Positions 12,343 to 26,660 of a stretch of 64,000 nucleotides of DNA are shown in pieces. A program made the translations under genes and the position numbers. Every line of letters begins with the position of its first letter. Positions within the stretch are counted from its first letter, which is position 1. Below the pieces are notes generated by a model. The model did not search any database, was not told the DNA's origin, and saw nothing but the letters and a program-made list of their open reading frames with translations. The stretch spans positions 13,411,100 through 13,475,099 of the forward strand of contig VZDJ01007755.1 in NCBI GenBank assembly GCA_008694505.1. The letters are read 5' to 3'. Source of the stretch: Cyanoderma ruficeps. Taxonomy: Eukaryota > Chordata > Aves > Passeriformes > Timaliidae.

Positions 12343-15300
12343 TACTAAAAGCAGAATATTTTATATCTAAAGATATCCTTGAATCCTAAGTTCCCAAATT
12401 TATAAAAATAGAGAAAATTTTCATCTTTTTGTTTGAATAAAATACCTCAAATTAGATACATTCACCTACATTTAGTTCCAAAAATTGGGCTAGACTCATG
12501 CAAAGAACATTTGTAGGTACCCTCAATAATCTGTAAAGATTCCACAAGCATCTCTAGAGAGACAGAAACCATAGACTAGTCTTAACTAGCCTAACCAGCT
12601 TGGCCTATATCTAAGTCTTCAGTGAGATGGCTGGAATTCTCTCCTATATTTCAGTCCTTATATTGGCCAACAAGAGCCATGTATGTCTTCTGAGGATGTT
12701 CTGAAGTCACAGAGAAAAAACAGTTGAAATAAAAAGACTCTTGAGTCAGAAATGTGTTGTGTTTCTGTCTAACTGGTGTGGCTCTCTGAAGCTAAGGCCA
12801 TCAGGGTGATTTTATGCCCAATGAACACTAGCTGTGGATATTGTGTGTCTCCTCCTACATGAAACAGAAAATTTATTTGTCTTTTGTCTTTGGATGTGTC
12901 CCAACATGCCTTATTGCTAGTTTAAAATAATTCCAATGTGCTGATAGTAGGTGTTGGGGAATATTAAGCAGAAAGTGAACAAAATGAAAATTTGTTAGAA
13001 AACCCCAACTCTTGACATCTTAATCAAGTGCTTATTTTATTATAAAGTCAGAGTGAGAGAAGTCAGGCTGAGGCTGGTAAGATACACAATCATCATGTCT
13101 CATGAATAAACAACCATTTTTTATGGCATTTGCTATGATACATTTGACTCATACATATTGGCTTTGCTACACTGAGAAAAAAGTGATTTATTGAAGTAGT
13201 TAACTTCTAGTATTTGTTGAGAAAAAGGAAAAAACTCTATTGGCTTGAGAATATTATTTTACTCTACTAGTATTATAAAATACCAGTTATTGAAGTCATA
13301 GCTATTCCACTTAATTCCTATAGGATTTCACTCAACAGAGTGAAACAATAGTTCTTTATTTCAAGAAAATGAACAGAAATGAGAAAAACAGCAAACGCCC
13401 TGAAAGACAAATGGCTATGTATATATGGATTTTATTAAATTTGTGATTATAGTATAGCGGTTTTCTAGTTGTCACATTCTCAGATGTAGTTTCTTTTTTG
13501 TTCTAGTATTGCTATGGTATCCTTTCAAATAATATGAAAATTGGGTTAAAAATAGAGATTTTCTTCATCAATGCTCTGAAGTAGGGAAATGCATTTATAC
13601 GTTGTACAGACATAAAATTCACATCTCTGTCTTTGGATTCTACATACAGGCCTTTGAAAACATTTAAAAAGAAACCATGAGAGATAATGCTTAGGAGTCT
13701 ATTATGAAGAAACTATCTTCATGACATTAGTAAGTTTTATGCAGCACTCATCTAAATTTTTTAGAACAAAGTGATGAGACCTAAAGAGTTTTCAAGAAGA
13801 AATTCCATAGCTTAATAATTCTCTTCGAGCCAAGAAGGTGTTCAAGACCTTTGGCTTAGACTTCTGAACCTCATTGCTTCCTACATTGCATATTTTTGTT
13901 TGATGTTAACTAATGCATTTGATGGTTTTAAACAGTCATCACACCTTTCTTTGCCCTTCTTCAGACAAAACATCCAGGTGAAAGCTTTATTAATTATTTC
14001 CTGTAGCTGTTGCCTCCTGATTTTATGTGTGAAAATAAGAAAAAGGATACTTTAACAGCTTTCAAGTAGCATATTGGAGAAAGATTTTTAAAAAATGATT
14101 TGCAAAGTAGGCACTAGGCTATCACATAGATTACTGTCCATCTTAATTTCAAAGCTTCTATTACTACTTCCATTTTATAGTAGATTTCAGAATACTAAAA
14201 GTGTATTTTTGAGATTATTTTTGCAGATGTTGTTTTTCTAATAATTGTTTAATCATCTTTAATTTGTTTACAAGTCAATCAGAATTTATTTTTCTAATTA
14301 AGTATTTGCATAATAATAAAACTTTTAGTAAAACTGTTTCTAAATTACTACAATTCCCTATCTTATTTATATTCTTTACATTTGAGTACATTTTGTCTAC
14401 CTTGATTGCTCATTAAATACAAGATTTCAATAAACATCAAAAGCAAATTGCTGAGCGTAAAAAAAAATCCAATAAAAGGAATAAAACTGATGTGTGTAAA
14501 TCATGTCTGTTTGAATCTCATGGGCTCTGGTTTAGCAGATGCCTGATTTTATATTATAACCAAAAGCAAAAGGTCATGCAGAAGTGGCATAGAAACTTTC
14601 CTTAACTTAGATTTTTCATCACTTAGGCTTCAAAATTAAACAGATCTTTCATTATTTTACCCATGTATTCTGCCTTTATAAATTAATGGATGTGATTTAG
14701 TCTTTCTGAGCATGTCTGTATCTGTCTGTTGCCTGTTTTTTGGGGGCAGGTGGAACAGCAGTGTATAATTTTCTGTGATGCTGCCTGAAGTATAGTTCAA
14801 CAGTTCTGTATACACATACAGGTTGACTCTAAAAAAATAAAAGTAATTCTAGCATGGTTTTCTTTTGGCCATATGATTTCTCTTTATGCCAACAACATGC
14901 AGCAATTACAACAATGTTTAAAACATTGATATGAGAGAATGTAGCTCAAATTTTCAAATATCTGCGCACAATGATACTATGTGTGCATTGTGGATGACTG
15001 ATCCAATTCCCTAAAGAACAAGAAAGTTGTATAGCAGAAGTGCATTTTATATAAATTTGGTGGTTTTTAATAGCTTTTAAATTGTTTAGATTCCCTCTAT
15101 AGCTAGTAGAGAGAGCCAGGATACTTTAGAAGGCAACTCATCCCATCTGAAAAGGTTTTCTGAAACAAATAGGTGGGTGTTATTGGGAGTGTCCAGTAAG
15201 ATGCTGCATTTGCTATGGAGAAAGCCTAGATAAACAGAACAGCTCAAAAAACCCCACCTTTTAACAATCAGAACTGGGAAATATAAATCTTATCTGTAGA

Positions 15301-18300
15301 ATTACTTTCTTTCACAATGAATTATTTTGTCTTTGCTCACATAACAGCAGATTTTGTTTGCTTTTGGGCAAAGGGGGGGCTAGTTTGGTTTTTCTTTTTT
15401 TTTGGTGATAAATAGTTATGACCAAGAAAAACAACAAACACAGGTGCAAAAATTCAGAAACACGACCCCTAATACTATCTGAAAAAGTCAGATCCAATCA
15501 AACTAACTTTTAAAATTTTTAAATACATATTTTTATATATGACCATCTGATATCACCTGATCTCTAAGTTGTTATTACAGTGAATGTATCACCATATTAA
15601 ATAATCGTGATAAATATATGCTAGTCAAGTGTAGAAGTACCATTTTGGCTTTTATATATTGCTTTGAAAGAACCCCCTGCCAGCATTTGAAGCAATCTCC
15701 TAGATCCTCATGTTTTATCAGGTTAATGAGAAATGGGAATATTTCTCACTCTTTATACATTTGTGTGGTGAAATCCTGTAAACAAACAGCTTCTTGACAC
15801 AATATGGTTTGGAATGAAATGAAAAGTTTTGCATTATTAATTTGAACCTATTTTCAAGATTTTTAGAACTGTCTAAAGTTTTTTCTAGATATAAATCCCC
15901 AGAAAATTTGGAANTATATCAATGCCAGCGTGACTTGTCAGTATCTCAGCTTTTGAGGTAAGAGTAGAAGATCCTTTGGGGTTTTGAAAAAGGAGTCACC
16001 AATACCATCAATAACAGATTAAAAAACCTAAAAAAAACCCCTAAAGAAATCCCTAACCCCCCTCCCCACCCTATCCTGTTCCTCAGTGATAAACTAAAAA
16101 AAAAGAGTAACAAGAGTTTGCTCATCCCATTCAGGTGATGCTCTCTGTGCTTTCTACATACTTGCTTGTGTACCCAAATTACTGTTATAATAATTCCTTT
16201 TTTCTAACACTAGACAGTACCTCCTACAACCTCATTTTTATTTCAAAACTTCAATGGCAATTTGAACTTTTAGATGTTGGCCACTGATTCAAAAAAGATG
16301 TGATATGTACTTCCACATTGTCTAAAATATCTCTTGCCTGTGCACTTCATCAAAGATTTTGTGCTTCATTCCCAAATGGATTAAAGACGATTTGAAAGCT
16401 ATATTGCCATATCTTATAGAATGTAAATTTTCTCATATGTCAATATGACAAACACTATGCAAATGACAAAATTTAATGTGACATACTTTGTGTCAAGATA
16501 TTTATGGCAAAGGAAATAAACCCACTTTCCTATTTGACTGCTTTATTTGCTAATCATTCCTGACTCTACCTACATGAAGGTATCTATGCTTAGGCAACAG
16601 GACTTGAAAGGTTTCCATTAGATATACAGACACTTTAGACAGGTTGCTGCTCCATAAGCTCCAAATCTTTATTGATTATTGCTTAGGAAGATCTAAGTAA
16701 CTATTGAACACCTTTTCTTAAGTCTCTCCTCAGAAGGCTAGGCAAGTTTCCTTCTATTGCAGGCATCAAATATAAATAAAACTCCCACAACTAAGCAGTT
16801 AAATAGGATTATTAGAGGCTTATTTTAATTGTCTTTTTTTCTTTCCTCATATCCATTTGCTTTCTCTACATTAGTAATTTTAAAGTAGACAGACAGTACC
16901 AAAGTGTTGGGATTTAATATTGATAACAAAGGTGTCAGTTTTTACCTACAGCCCTCCTTTCTCTCTAGAGACTACTTTAAGGTAGATCTTTCTGGTCTCA
17001 GTTACCCAAAACACTCTGGCCTTGTTCATTCCTCTCTGATGATGACAGACATGCTCAGGGACTTGCAGCCCTTAGATTTCCCCATTTCAGAGTGTAAAGG
17101 AGGCTGCTTTTGCATAAGACTGTATTTGCTTGATCAGGCCCTAAGGGAAACAACTTTTGCAAACTTTGCAGATTATCCTGCAGATATGGCGTAACTGATA
17201 TCAGATTTTTATGCCTTAGAGTTGCTTACTATCTCTTACACAGGATACATAAATATTACATGCACAGTGACTAACAGAAGCAATCAAATTGAATCTGGAA
17301 CAGTGTTACATTAATGCAAGATTCTGTTATCCTTAAGTATCTCAAATACTATTCCAGCATCAATAGCATCCTCTAAGATAAAAGTTACCGCTCAAAGTGA
17401 ATAGCAAGTGGCAGCAGAATCTGTCACTTACTGTCAATAGAGCCTATGAACTTGAAGTACATTGACATTGCTTTTGATCTAGAGGTTCATTAAAGGAAGA
17501 GAACAAATCAGGGATGCTTTATCACTTCACTCTTTCTTTTATAATGTTTTATAAATAAATGGACTCTCTCATCACATTATCCTTAAGCTAACCCGCCAGC
17601 TGATGTGTCTTCTTGTAGTTCTGATGTTCCAGAAGGAGGTGGCAGCATGTGTTACTGTCTGAACCTCGGCACTTGGGAACTAAGAGAAATTAAATCCTGA
17701 TACAGTGCAAACTGAGGTGGTGTCTGCACATGGCTTCAAGCTAATGCTGAGAAGAAGCACCAGGAAAGTGCCATGGGCATTATGGAGCTTGCTTCCTTCA
17801 TGGTCCAAATGAGATTGTGCCATGGCAGGGATAGTGATTTACGTATTCCTGCTTATAGCTTCTGTCAAAATGTAGCATCTCTGTTTAATACTTGTGTCCT
17901 AGTCACAGTATTTCACTTATATTAAGACTTCAGATACTCTAGAGAATATCCTGAATGGCATCTGCTAGTGAATTTACCTGTGATTTGCAATGGTAGCCCA
18001 TGCTGAAACCTCCATCTCTGTTCAAATCGATTAAGAAAGCAAAGAAAAAACCCAAACCAAAGCAAAACCAATACCTCTGTAGCAAGCTCTTTGTGAGAAA
18101 AAATCTCATTCTTCATAGAAGAATGTAAAGAGAATAGGCTATAATTAATCACAGATGGTGTACATAAAGTTACTTTAGTATTTTTTGGCTTTGTGCTTTT
18201 TGAATTGTAAATTATGAAGATTATATTCAATGTAGACATGGGTTAGGAAAAGCTTAAACTAGCAGAAGGTGTAAAGAGACAAGAATACTGGATAAGGTGT

Positions 18301-21300
18301 TGGTGGGGAAATAACTCTAGCATAAGACAAAAAAAGAGAAATGAGTCCTCTCTTACATTTGAGTGAAAGGTTTCCAAATCTTGAAACAGTTAAGTGAGTA
18401 TGCTTTACAATCTCACCTATTCCTGTGGCTCATGCAAATGGGTCAGATAGTATTCCTTAGCTGTATTATTTTCCTCACAACAATTAAGCATTCTTTCCTT
18501 GTCTCAAGAAAAGAAAAACAGCTTCAAAACTTGTGTATTGAACAAGACTTTTTTTTCCCCTAGAAAAAGATAAAACCATATGCCAAAAGCAGAGGTCCCA
18601 GTGGAGTGAATTAGTTCCCAAATCAATGTACCTTTCCCATATAGTGCAGTGGTAATCCCACATATGAGCTAGGTGCTAACCTCCACTGAAATAACTCTGA
18701 GAGACTCAATTAGTTTCATGTGTCTTACTATTTTTTTTAATAATTTCATCAGTATTTTTTATTCCTTTGATGCCAGCATAAATGGAAGAGTAACCTATTC
18801 ATATTTTTTTCTTGCTTGGTGACAGTAGTATCTGCAGAAGAATCCATATGACTTCATTTACATAGCGTGGCGATTACTAATCACATCAACTGTAACGTAT
18901 CTCATGACATTTCTGGACCTATTTTATTTCATTGCTTTAAACAATCTCATTAATTATTTTACAACAAACAAAGGCTAAGGCTTAGTCATATAGACATACA
19001 TAATAGTAATTTTTAAAAGGTCAATTGTATTTAGCCATCTCAGCATTCTACAAGGCTATTCTCATTAAATCTAAAAAAAGATAAGCCAACACATAGTAAC
19101 AAATGTTGGGTTAAAACCAACATATTGATTGCTTAATTTGAAACCAGATTTTTCTTCTAGAAGGAAAAAGAATCCACATGAAGATAATTAAAAAAATTGA
19201 AAGTTAAAGAAACTGTGTATGCAGCCATTAACCTGTGGAAACTAAATCTTGAATTTTGAAAGGATGACAGTTGAAAATTTTCTGTTTCAATTACCCATTA
19301 AAGAATAATCTTTTAATTGCTTCAATACAATTCTTTTTAAAACTATGTGGTCATACTTGATTCTGTGTAGGTTACTGAAAAACCAAAAAGAAGATGTATT
19401 TTACAACAGGACTCAAAAACTGCAAAAGGAGTTTTAAAACAATCAGTATTTTTCTCAGAAGATGAAAAAAAATTCAACATTGAAAATCAAATAAAATGCA
19501 GCAAGACCTAATTTCATGTTCTTGTTTTAAACATCAAGGATGTACTTTAGAATTCAGGTAAGTTATTTTACTAAATGTCTTTTGAACTACTGCAGCAACA
19601 TAGCACAAGTAGAAAATCAGAAAAGTTCCTGCCTCAAAATTCACTGAAGACATCTTTCACTATAAGGTAGACATTGTCATTACATATTAATAGAAACAGA
19701 TTTTTCTTTAAAACTTGAGCACACAGTACTGCAAAGTACAAATCTTCCAACCACAGGTACAAAAATGTCTTGTTAATGCAGTATTTATTCTTTTTTTGCT
19801 TGGTAGATGCTTTCTCCTTGTCTATAGAAAACTGTTCCTCCCTCCCTAGATAAATGATACTAAAGTGACGCTATAAAGACATTTTTTCTTACCCCGAGAA
19901 ACCTGTTTTTAAAAGTTTTCCTCTTAGCAGTAGTAGAAGATTTTTTATGATATCTTGTACTTATTGCCTGCATCTTCATTCTATAAAGGTACAAAGTCCA
20001 TTAATTATATTGTCGTAAGACCTTATTTTTATTGTCCAGTAAGTCTTTTTGCACTTACATGACTTCTAAGGTATGCTGAATAATCTGAGTGTTAAATGGG
20101 GACACAGTATTAATCAGTATTGACAGGTAAGATTGAAAATTCATAAATTCACAGGAGAAGACTGTTTTCAGGACAATTTACTATTCAGACCCCATATTCA
20201 CACTGTGAATGATTGTAATTGCCTGCTGTGACAATAACACATTCATAATACAGTACAGAAATGAACTCATATTTTTAGTTCATTATTTAGGGCAGCAATT
20301 CACAACCAGACCTAGAAATAGGACAATACACAGAAAGCAATTTTACTATTCACTGCAAGATAGCAAAGGTAAAAAAGGAATTCCATAAATTTTCTGATGC
20401 TCATTCTTGGAAAAACTGCTAGTTTTGTTAAAAGTCTTTTTAATAATCAACTTAATTTTTAATCACCTTATTAATATTTTTGAGGTTTGCCGACTACTTT
20501 TAGTTTCTTCATTCTAGCATTCCAGAGTAATCTTCCAACAGCATAGCATTATAGGCAGGGATGTGAAAAACATGTGCCTCCTTTAATCTTGGCAGGTTCG
20601 TAAAATTTTTCATCTTTCTTAACAGGATACATTTTCTGTTTATTAGCATTAATTGCATAAATCCAGATTAATAATCACAGAGTCTAGTGTTAGGGTATAT
20701 GAAACTGATGTGGAATTGATTTAAAATATAGAGAAACAACTTTTGGGATTTTAGGTGATGATCACCTAATACAGACTATTATTCTAAACAGCGTAATGAG
20801 TAATTACCACTGCTATATTTTGTTCCTAAGGCTGACTGCTCTGCCAAGTTTTCCTGAGGAATATAGCAAGCTATCTAGCAGCATAGCTAACTTGATTTGT
20901 AACAGAACATAGTTTAAGTGTTAAAATGGTATTTATAAAATGCAAATTATTTAATGACAGGTTATGGAATGCAGCAATATGTAAGCTGATCAATTAAACT
21001 AAATATTGCAGTCTTGATAATTTTACAGAAATGAAGCCTGAGAATTGGGGATGAATGTCCAAGAAAAGCCCCAGTACTACAGCAGAAACTCTGTACTGAG
21101 TGAGAACAGACAAATTAGGAGTTCATATGTGTAGATGGACTATCAAATGACCATATGTGTGTGCCATATTTATACATTAGAGGTATCATAACCAGACAAT
21201 ATGAAGGGAATGATCTCCACTGATACACTTCAGAGATGTTCCAAACCTAACAAATGCTACTAACAAAGGCTTAAAGAAGGTAGTAGACCCAGAATCACAT

Positions 21301-22480
21301 AGGACTGAAAGAACTGGATTCTCATGTAGATAATGGTTTGAAAACGGTTCCACAGCCACAGGGTTGTCGCTTCTATTCAATTTCAGCTTCACTGAAGGTA
21401 ACCAGCATGGGCAGAACCAGAAGTCAGAGAAGGTTCCACAGTTTTGGGGTTCATTTTAATAAATTAGAGCATATATTTGGGAAGTACGCCAAGATCTTAG
21501 TGTGGCATGCTGGAAAAATCAGAACTACAATCTGAAATGCTGAGTGAGTGTGCTTTGGGATTGTTCTCTTACAGTGGAGAAAGTAAGTCCTACTGTAAGG
21601 AATGTAGTGGGAAGGAAGAATAATTACCTCTGGAGATGCAGACAACTTACATCCAGCAAATTCTTTCCCACCCCAAACTTGTAAATACTTTGTTCTGGAC
21701 ATAGTGTGTCGATAACATAATAGTGATTAGTTGGTTCATGCCAGCTAGTAGTCTCCCTGGTAATTGCTATACTTTGGGAGACAAGGCATTCAAAGCATTT
21801 ATCCTTTCCAGTAGGTTTTTTGCCTCAGGTCCCAAATTTTGGAGTCTGAAGAATAACCTAGATGTGGGCCATTTCAGATCAGTTGACTTCAGTTTCTGTG
21901 GATGTTCTCAAGAATGTTTAATTTGTCAACATAAGCAAAAGCTACAATAATAAACAAATACTCTCGTTAAAATAATCCACACATACTCAAACTGGAGTGC
22001 CCAAGCCAGGAAATGGCAGTAAGATGATGCATTAATCAAAAGTCTAGATATTCATGCAAGTCCTGCTGAAATTTTTCAGTTGAACACAGACTGTCAAATT
22101 ATCTTTCCAAAGTCAATCTGTTTTTCACTGTTCACATTCCTTTGTTTTTACATTTTGTAAACTAGGGACATTACGCTTGCATTTATTTTTTATTGATCTC
22201 AGCGAACTTTTGGTGCTTCATAATAAATAATTACATTTTCATGGGATAGAAAGTGCATGCTTGTTGCTTCTGTGATCAGTTTGTGCTTCCTGCACAGAGA
22301 CCCTTCAATTTAGTAGAAAGAATTCAGATTTCTTGTACTAGGTTTAGAGTAGGCCTCCTGTAATATTTCTGAAACTGATATGAAACAGGACAGGCACTGC
22401 CTTAGTAAAGCCACATTCATCCTTAACACTGTTCTTGGAAGACACTCAAAGGCTTTCATATATGGCATTCTAGTTCTTTA
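12343..22480. other. 10-kb AT-rich non-coding segment, no gene seen
   Basis: No recognisable gene, RNA gene or transposon was found. One undetermined base (n) is at 15914. An open frame of 96 codons at 16904-17194 has no recognisable domain and no supporting splice or initiation context. Some stretches dense in homeodomain-type TAAT motifs (for example 14220-14340 and 20625-20700) are raised as findings. The lack of recognisable transposons over 10 kb contrasts with the flanks. Confidence 0.55.
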
Positions 22481-22506
22481 TAGTATCATAGTATCATAGT
22501 ATCATT
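22481..22506. repeat. (TAGTATCA)3 octamer tandem repeat
   Basis: Three perfect tandem copies of an 8-bp unit are followed by a t. The unit differs by one base from the CR1 tail octamer (catagaat versus catagtat in another phase). However, no CR1 body lies on either side, so it is either an isolated simple repeat or an orphan CR1 tail. Confidence 0.8.
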
Positions 22507-25500
22507 CTGCTTTATAGTACTGCAGTGCTATATAATAATATCTTAATAATAATATCAGTGCCATTATGATATCTTTACCTACTACTCTGTTATTCTGATT
22601 TGTATAGCAACTCTGTCAAGGCAGTATGAATTCTTAAATGTCTGCAGGAGACTTCCATATCAGGAACTTTTTGTGCCTACCCCTGCTAGGCTGATGAGCC
22701 TTGTTTCCAGGAGGTTTATGTTTAGATTAATTTCAAGAAGGTCATTGTGATATAATAGCATTATTTAGATTTCATGAATCAAGGTTGATCTGTGGAAAGC
22801 CAGCTGGCTGCCCAGAATTGGTTTCTTTTATCCAAATGAAAAACTGGATTAAATGCCTCTAAATCTTCCTTTCCATATGAAATTGCTCCCTTTACTCCAT
22901 CCATGAATGTTGAAAAGCTGTGAATTGGTGGACTATGTGATTTGTTGCATCAATAAGGCAATATCTCTGTTCAGATGTGTTCTTTCTTGAAAAAAATAAG
23001 GACTTGTATTAAGGGAAAAAGTTATAAGCTTGCATTAATGATTGGGAGAAAACAATTCAGAGGCAAAGCATGAGGATCAACACTAGAATCCATTTGAATA
23101 ACGTGGAGCATAATAGATAGCCCTGGAGTAAACACAAGGCTGTATTTCACTCAAGAACTCAGCTGCAGTCATAAACTGTGAGAGTTTTATGAATGGCATC
23201 AGAGCCTCAGGAATTAATTCAGCCTCATACTCACAGCGGTGCCATATGTTGTTATTTATAATATCCACTTTATAATTACTACTTTTAAACAATTTAATAT
23301 TTGTAGCTATAATATTTCAAAGATTAAATCATTAATTTGAAATGCTGAACTTTCCTTGAGGTAACATCTTTAACACCATACTCAGTTCCTTATCAAATGA
23401 GATTTTAGGGGTACTATATTTAACACAAACTGATGCCTGCTGAATAACTTTTAACACCACAAGAAACCATTCTCTTTAATAAGTCTGTGGAGTGCAGTGG
23501 GACTCAACATAAGAGCTATGGTCTCATTTTTTACTTGAGAAGTTGCAGATTTATATTGGGTCCATTAGATAGTTATAAGGTGTAAGAAGGCCATAAAAAA
23601 ATTCCATTTTCTTTGTTATGTGTTCCTCTGTGAAATTAAAAGTCTTAAATACCTGCCCATGGTCTGCATGTGAAATGGAGACAATCAAAATACCCCAAAT
23701 AAGTGATTCAAACTAAAAATTCATTTATTTGAAGAATCTGTTCCTGATTTCGACGCACTGTCTAAAATAAACGTTGGAGATCATGCTGTTCTTGGAAGTT
23801 AACTGCAATTTTTCTTGCTATGATAATATTCTTTGTCACACTTATTCTTGGCCTCTTCCCATATATGTAACATTTTTGCAGTACAGCCAGCATAGGAAAT
23901 GAAACATGACTATGGGAGAAGTATTCCTGCTCCCTGAAGCAGCTTGCAGGTAGCCTATTTGAGTGCAACCGAAAAACAACTGTATGGGATCAGAACAGTC
24001 TCACAAAAAATCTTTCACCCCCATCTCTACCATTTCCCCCCTCTTTTTTATTTTCCTTTTTTCTTGCTTGCTTGTTTGTTTGTTTGATCTGCCATCCTTT
24101 TTAGTTTCTTTTTTCAGTGTGCCTTTTACTCAGATAAAAATAAATGCAAACAAAAAGAGGGCTTCAATCAATAGATGCTGTTTCAATCAACAGACACTGT
24201 TTGTAAAAGGGCTTCTTATCACTTAAATTCAAGGTCTCTATTATTGGATGATATACAAAATGTCTTATGGAAGACTCTGAATACCTTGCCTGAGTCATGT
24301 CCTTGTATCTCTCAAGTTCCACTCTACTGGAAAAATCTTTATGCTATGAGGTATTAGATATTCTTGCTATGCTTTGACCCTTGATAGTATGACATGAGAG
24401 TAAGAGCTAGATTGAAGCAACGTAAGGATGACATTAATGCAATTTAATCCAGTTCAGACCTGGGTCCACCTAAACCATGATCTGAATATACTTTAGTAGA
24501 GTCCTTTCAAGCACCTTTATGGAGAGATTTTTCAAGATTCCATTGTCCAGGGTCACCAGCTTTGACAAGATTTACAAAATATAACGATGTTCCTGTGCAT
24601 ACTTAGTGAAGTCAAAAGGAATAAATTTTTCATTATGGTCATGGAAAAAACCCTGTCAATTCTTGATTACACTAATCCGTTGATGAAAACTCCTAAGTGA
24701 CTATTGGTGTTTTTTCTTTTAGAGCTCTGGTTTGACTCTTGCATTTATTATGAATACTTTTAGTGACACTTTCAAAGTAAGATAATTACTTGGACAAAAA
24801 TATGCATCAAAATTAAAAAAAAATTCTCCTGATTTTCTGCACTTCTCCTCATTGTCATTTAATAGACATTTATGTGGGTTTTAATGGTAAATATAGTAGA
24901 ATTTTGTTATCTGCAAGCAGAAGCAAACCTGAGCTCCTAAAACCTATATGCTAGCATGCTGATCTGGGGAATACTGAATATCAGATAAGCTGTATTACTT
25001 ATACATGCAGCTCCTACTCGAGAAAATGCTTTATTTTATTTTAATTTTCATGTTTAAATTTAAGTTCAACACATACATCGTCTTCCTGGTAAAACGTGCT
25101 AAACTTAGGAAGACAAATATTCCTTGGACCACTGACAGAGCGTCTCTGTGATTCTTATCTCCCCTCAGACCTTTAGTATTAATTAATGCTATCTTCACAT
25201 TTTACAACTTCAAGTTTAAAGGGAAATGTACCTGAAGAAGCCATAAAAATGAACCTTGATTAAGATCTGACAAAATAATCAGCTATATTAGTGACAGCCA
25301 TATTCACAGGAACAAATATTCAAACCTTTTTTGAAGGTATAAAGCAAAAATGATGTGCTTCCTTTTAATTTAATAATTAGCCCATCTTTATAAGAAGGAA
25401 AAAAATTGTAATTCACAATTGGAATAACTTATACTATAAATTTTACTTCAACCACTGACCTTACGTACATGAAAGGAAGCCAAAGGCTGGCATGTGAAAA

Positions 25501-25861
25501 TTGGAGCTTAGTCTTAGTTGAGCAGTGCATATCAATTAACTGGAAAGTAGAAGTACAAATATAAAGTACTCCAACTGTTTATGAAGGTCCTTCAGGGGTT
25601 TTCATGTCCTAGAAGGCAGAAGCAAGGCATTTTAATAAAGGAAACACAAACTTTTGCTAGATTTTCAAACTTTCTACTGTTGTAAACCACAGTCCTCTAG
25701 GCCTGTTTTTAAGAGCAGGGAAGTCTCACGAGAGTAGTGCTTCAGACAGAGATGGAGTAAAAATAATGCCCACTCTTTATTCTTCAAAGGAAGAGATTGA
25801 TGGCTTTTCATAAGTCGCTGATCTGTAAAGGATTCAATTTTTAAACTACTATTCTTTAATG
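22507..25861. other. AT-rich non-coding segment
   Basis: No gene was recognised. It contains a short TTGC/TTTG repeat (24061-24087) and ordinary AT-rich sequence. The minus-strand frame 23083-23292 and plus-strand frame 23963-24226 have no family resemblance and are treated as chance. Confidence 0.55.
24061..24087. repeat. TTGC/TTTG tetranucleotide repeat
   Basis: Short runs of cttg and tttg units form a compound tetranucleotide microsatellite within a pyrimidine-rich stretch (about 24018-24120). Confidence 0.75.
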
Positions 25862-25912
25862 TATCACAGAATCACAGAATGCTTGAGAGGCCCTGGAGGT
25901 CATCTGGATAAG
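25862..25912 (-). mobile_element. Very short CR1 LINE 3' tail fragment
   Basis: The sequence 'tcacagaatcacagaatgc' is the CR1 octamer tail in reverse complement. It is followed by 'ggccctggaggtcatctgg', which matches the last bases of the CR1 3' UTR. Homology stops after about 50 bases, so this is either an extreme 5' truncation or the surviving edge of a copy interrupted by later events. Confidence 0.8.
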
Positions 25913-26101
25913 CAGTAGGGTGCAGGGATAGCTGAGATTGCTCTTAACCAAGGTAACTTGGATGGCCAGAGACAAGTACAGCCATGTCAATTCACAAATT
26001 GTGTGACATGGGCTCTTGTGTGATTTCTGGTGACTAAGCTGAATTTTTCAAATAAAGGCTTTGGTTTTGCTAAAGAGTTTCCAATATCTTTAGTCATGCA
26101 T

Positions 26102-26140
26102 TTGATAGCTTAACATCAGAGTTAACATCAGAGTTAGAAG
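26102..26140. repeat. 12-bp tandem duplication
   Basis: The unit ttaacatcagag occurs twice in perfect tandem (26110-26121 and 26122-26133). A partial third unit, gttag, follows. Confidence 0.8.
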
Positions 26141-26159
26141 CACTTGATGATTTCTAGAC

Positions 26160-26660
26160 CTAGATTTGCAGCATAATCTAGGCAAAAACTGGTGGAGACG
26201 GGAATCCTAAGGGGGTTTAGTTCCATCAGGAACTTATCAGGCAGCCAGCAGGGCTGTGCTCTGCCTTCACATGCTGACCAGCCCTCGGGGCTCAAAGGTC
26301 CCAAGGGGTCTTCATGGGGCTGCATGAGCTCGGCCTGCTGTGCCAGGTGACCTGAGATGGCTGCAGGCAGGCAGCTCCCCCTGGAACAGGACCAGGAGCT
26401 GAGGGCCACTCCACAGAACATGGCAGGACAGGACAGAGTCATAATATCTATTGGCTCTGCTGGCCCCATGAGCAACAAGGAGATGGAAGCAGTAGATCTG
26501 GGTCAGCCAAAGAGATAAAAACAATGATATGGTGACATGGGTGCTGGAGATATCTCTGGGGCAGGCACTGATGGTGCTGGGCTGAGCCAAAATGAAGTCC
26601 TTGGCTATGCGGAAAGGGAAAGGGTGTGGGAGCCATCTGGGAGACTAGGCGGGGTCACAA
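26160..26660. other. Unexplained GC-rich island
   Basis: About 500 bp is clearly richer in G and C than its surroundings, with many CAGG/CTGG motifs such as 'gcaggcaggcagctccccctgg'. The minus strand has open frames of 92 and 114 codons (26312-26590 and 26134-26478), but none resembles a known domain and they overlap each other. Possible explanations are a diverged LTR, a CR1 5' region or a regulatory element. Its neighbours are a CR1 tail on the left and an ancient CR1-like remnant on the right. Confidence 0.45.

Noticed and set aside
16904..17194. 96-codon frame as an exon
   Set aside because: No family resemblance and no convincing acceptor/donor pair; the length is within chance expectation.
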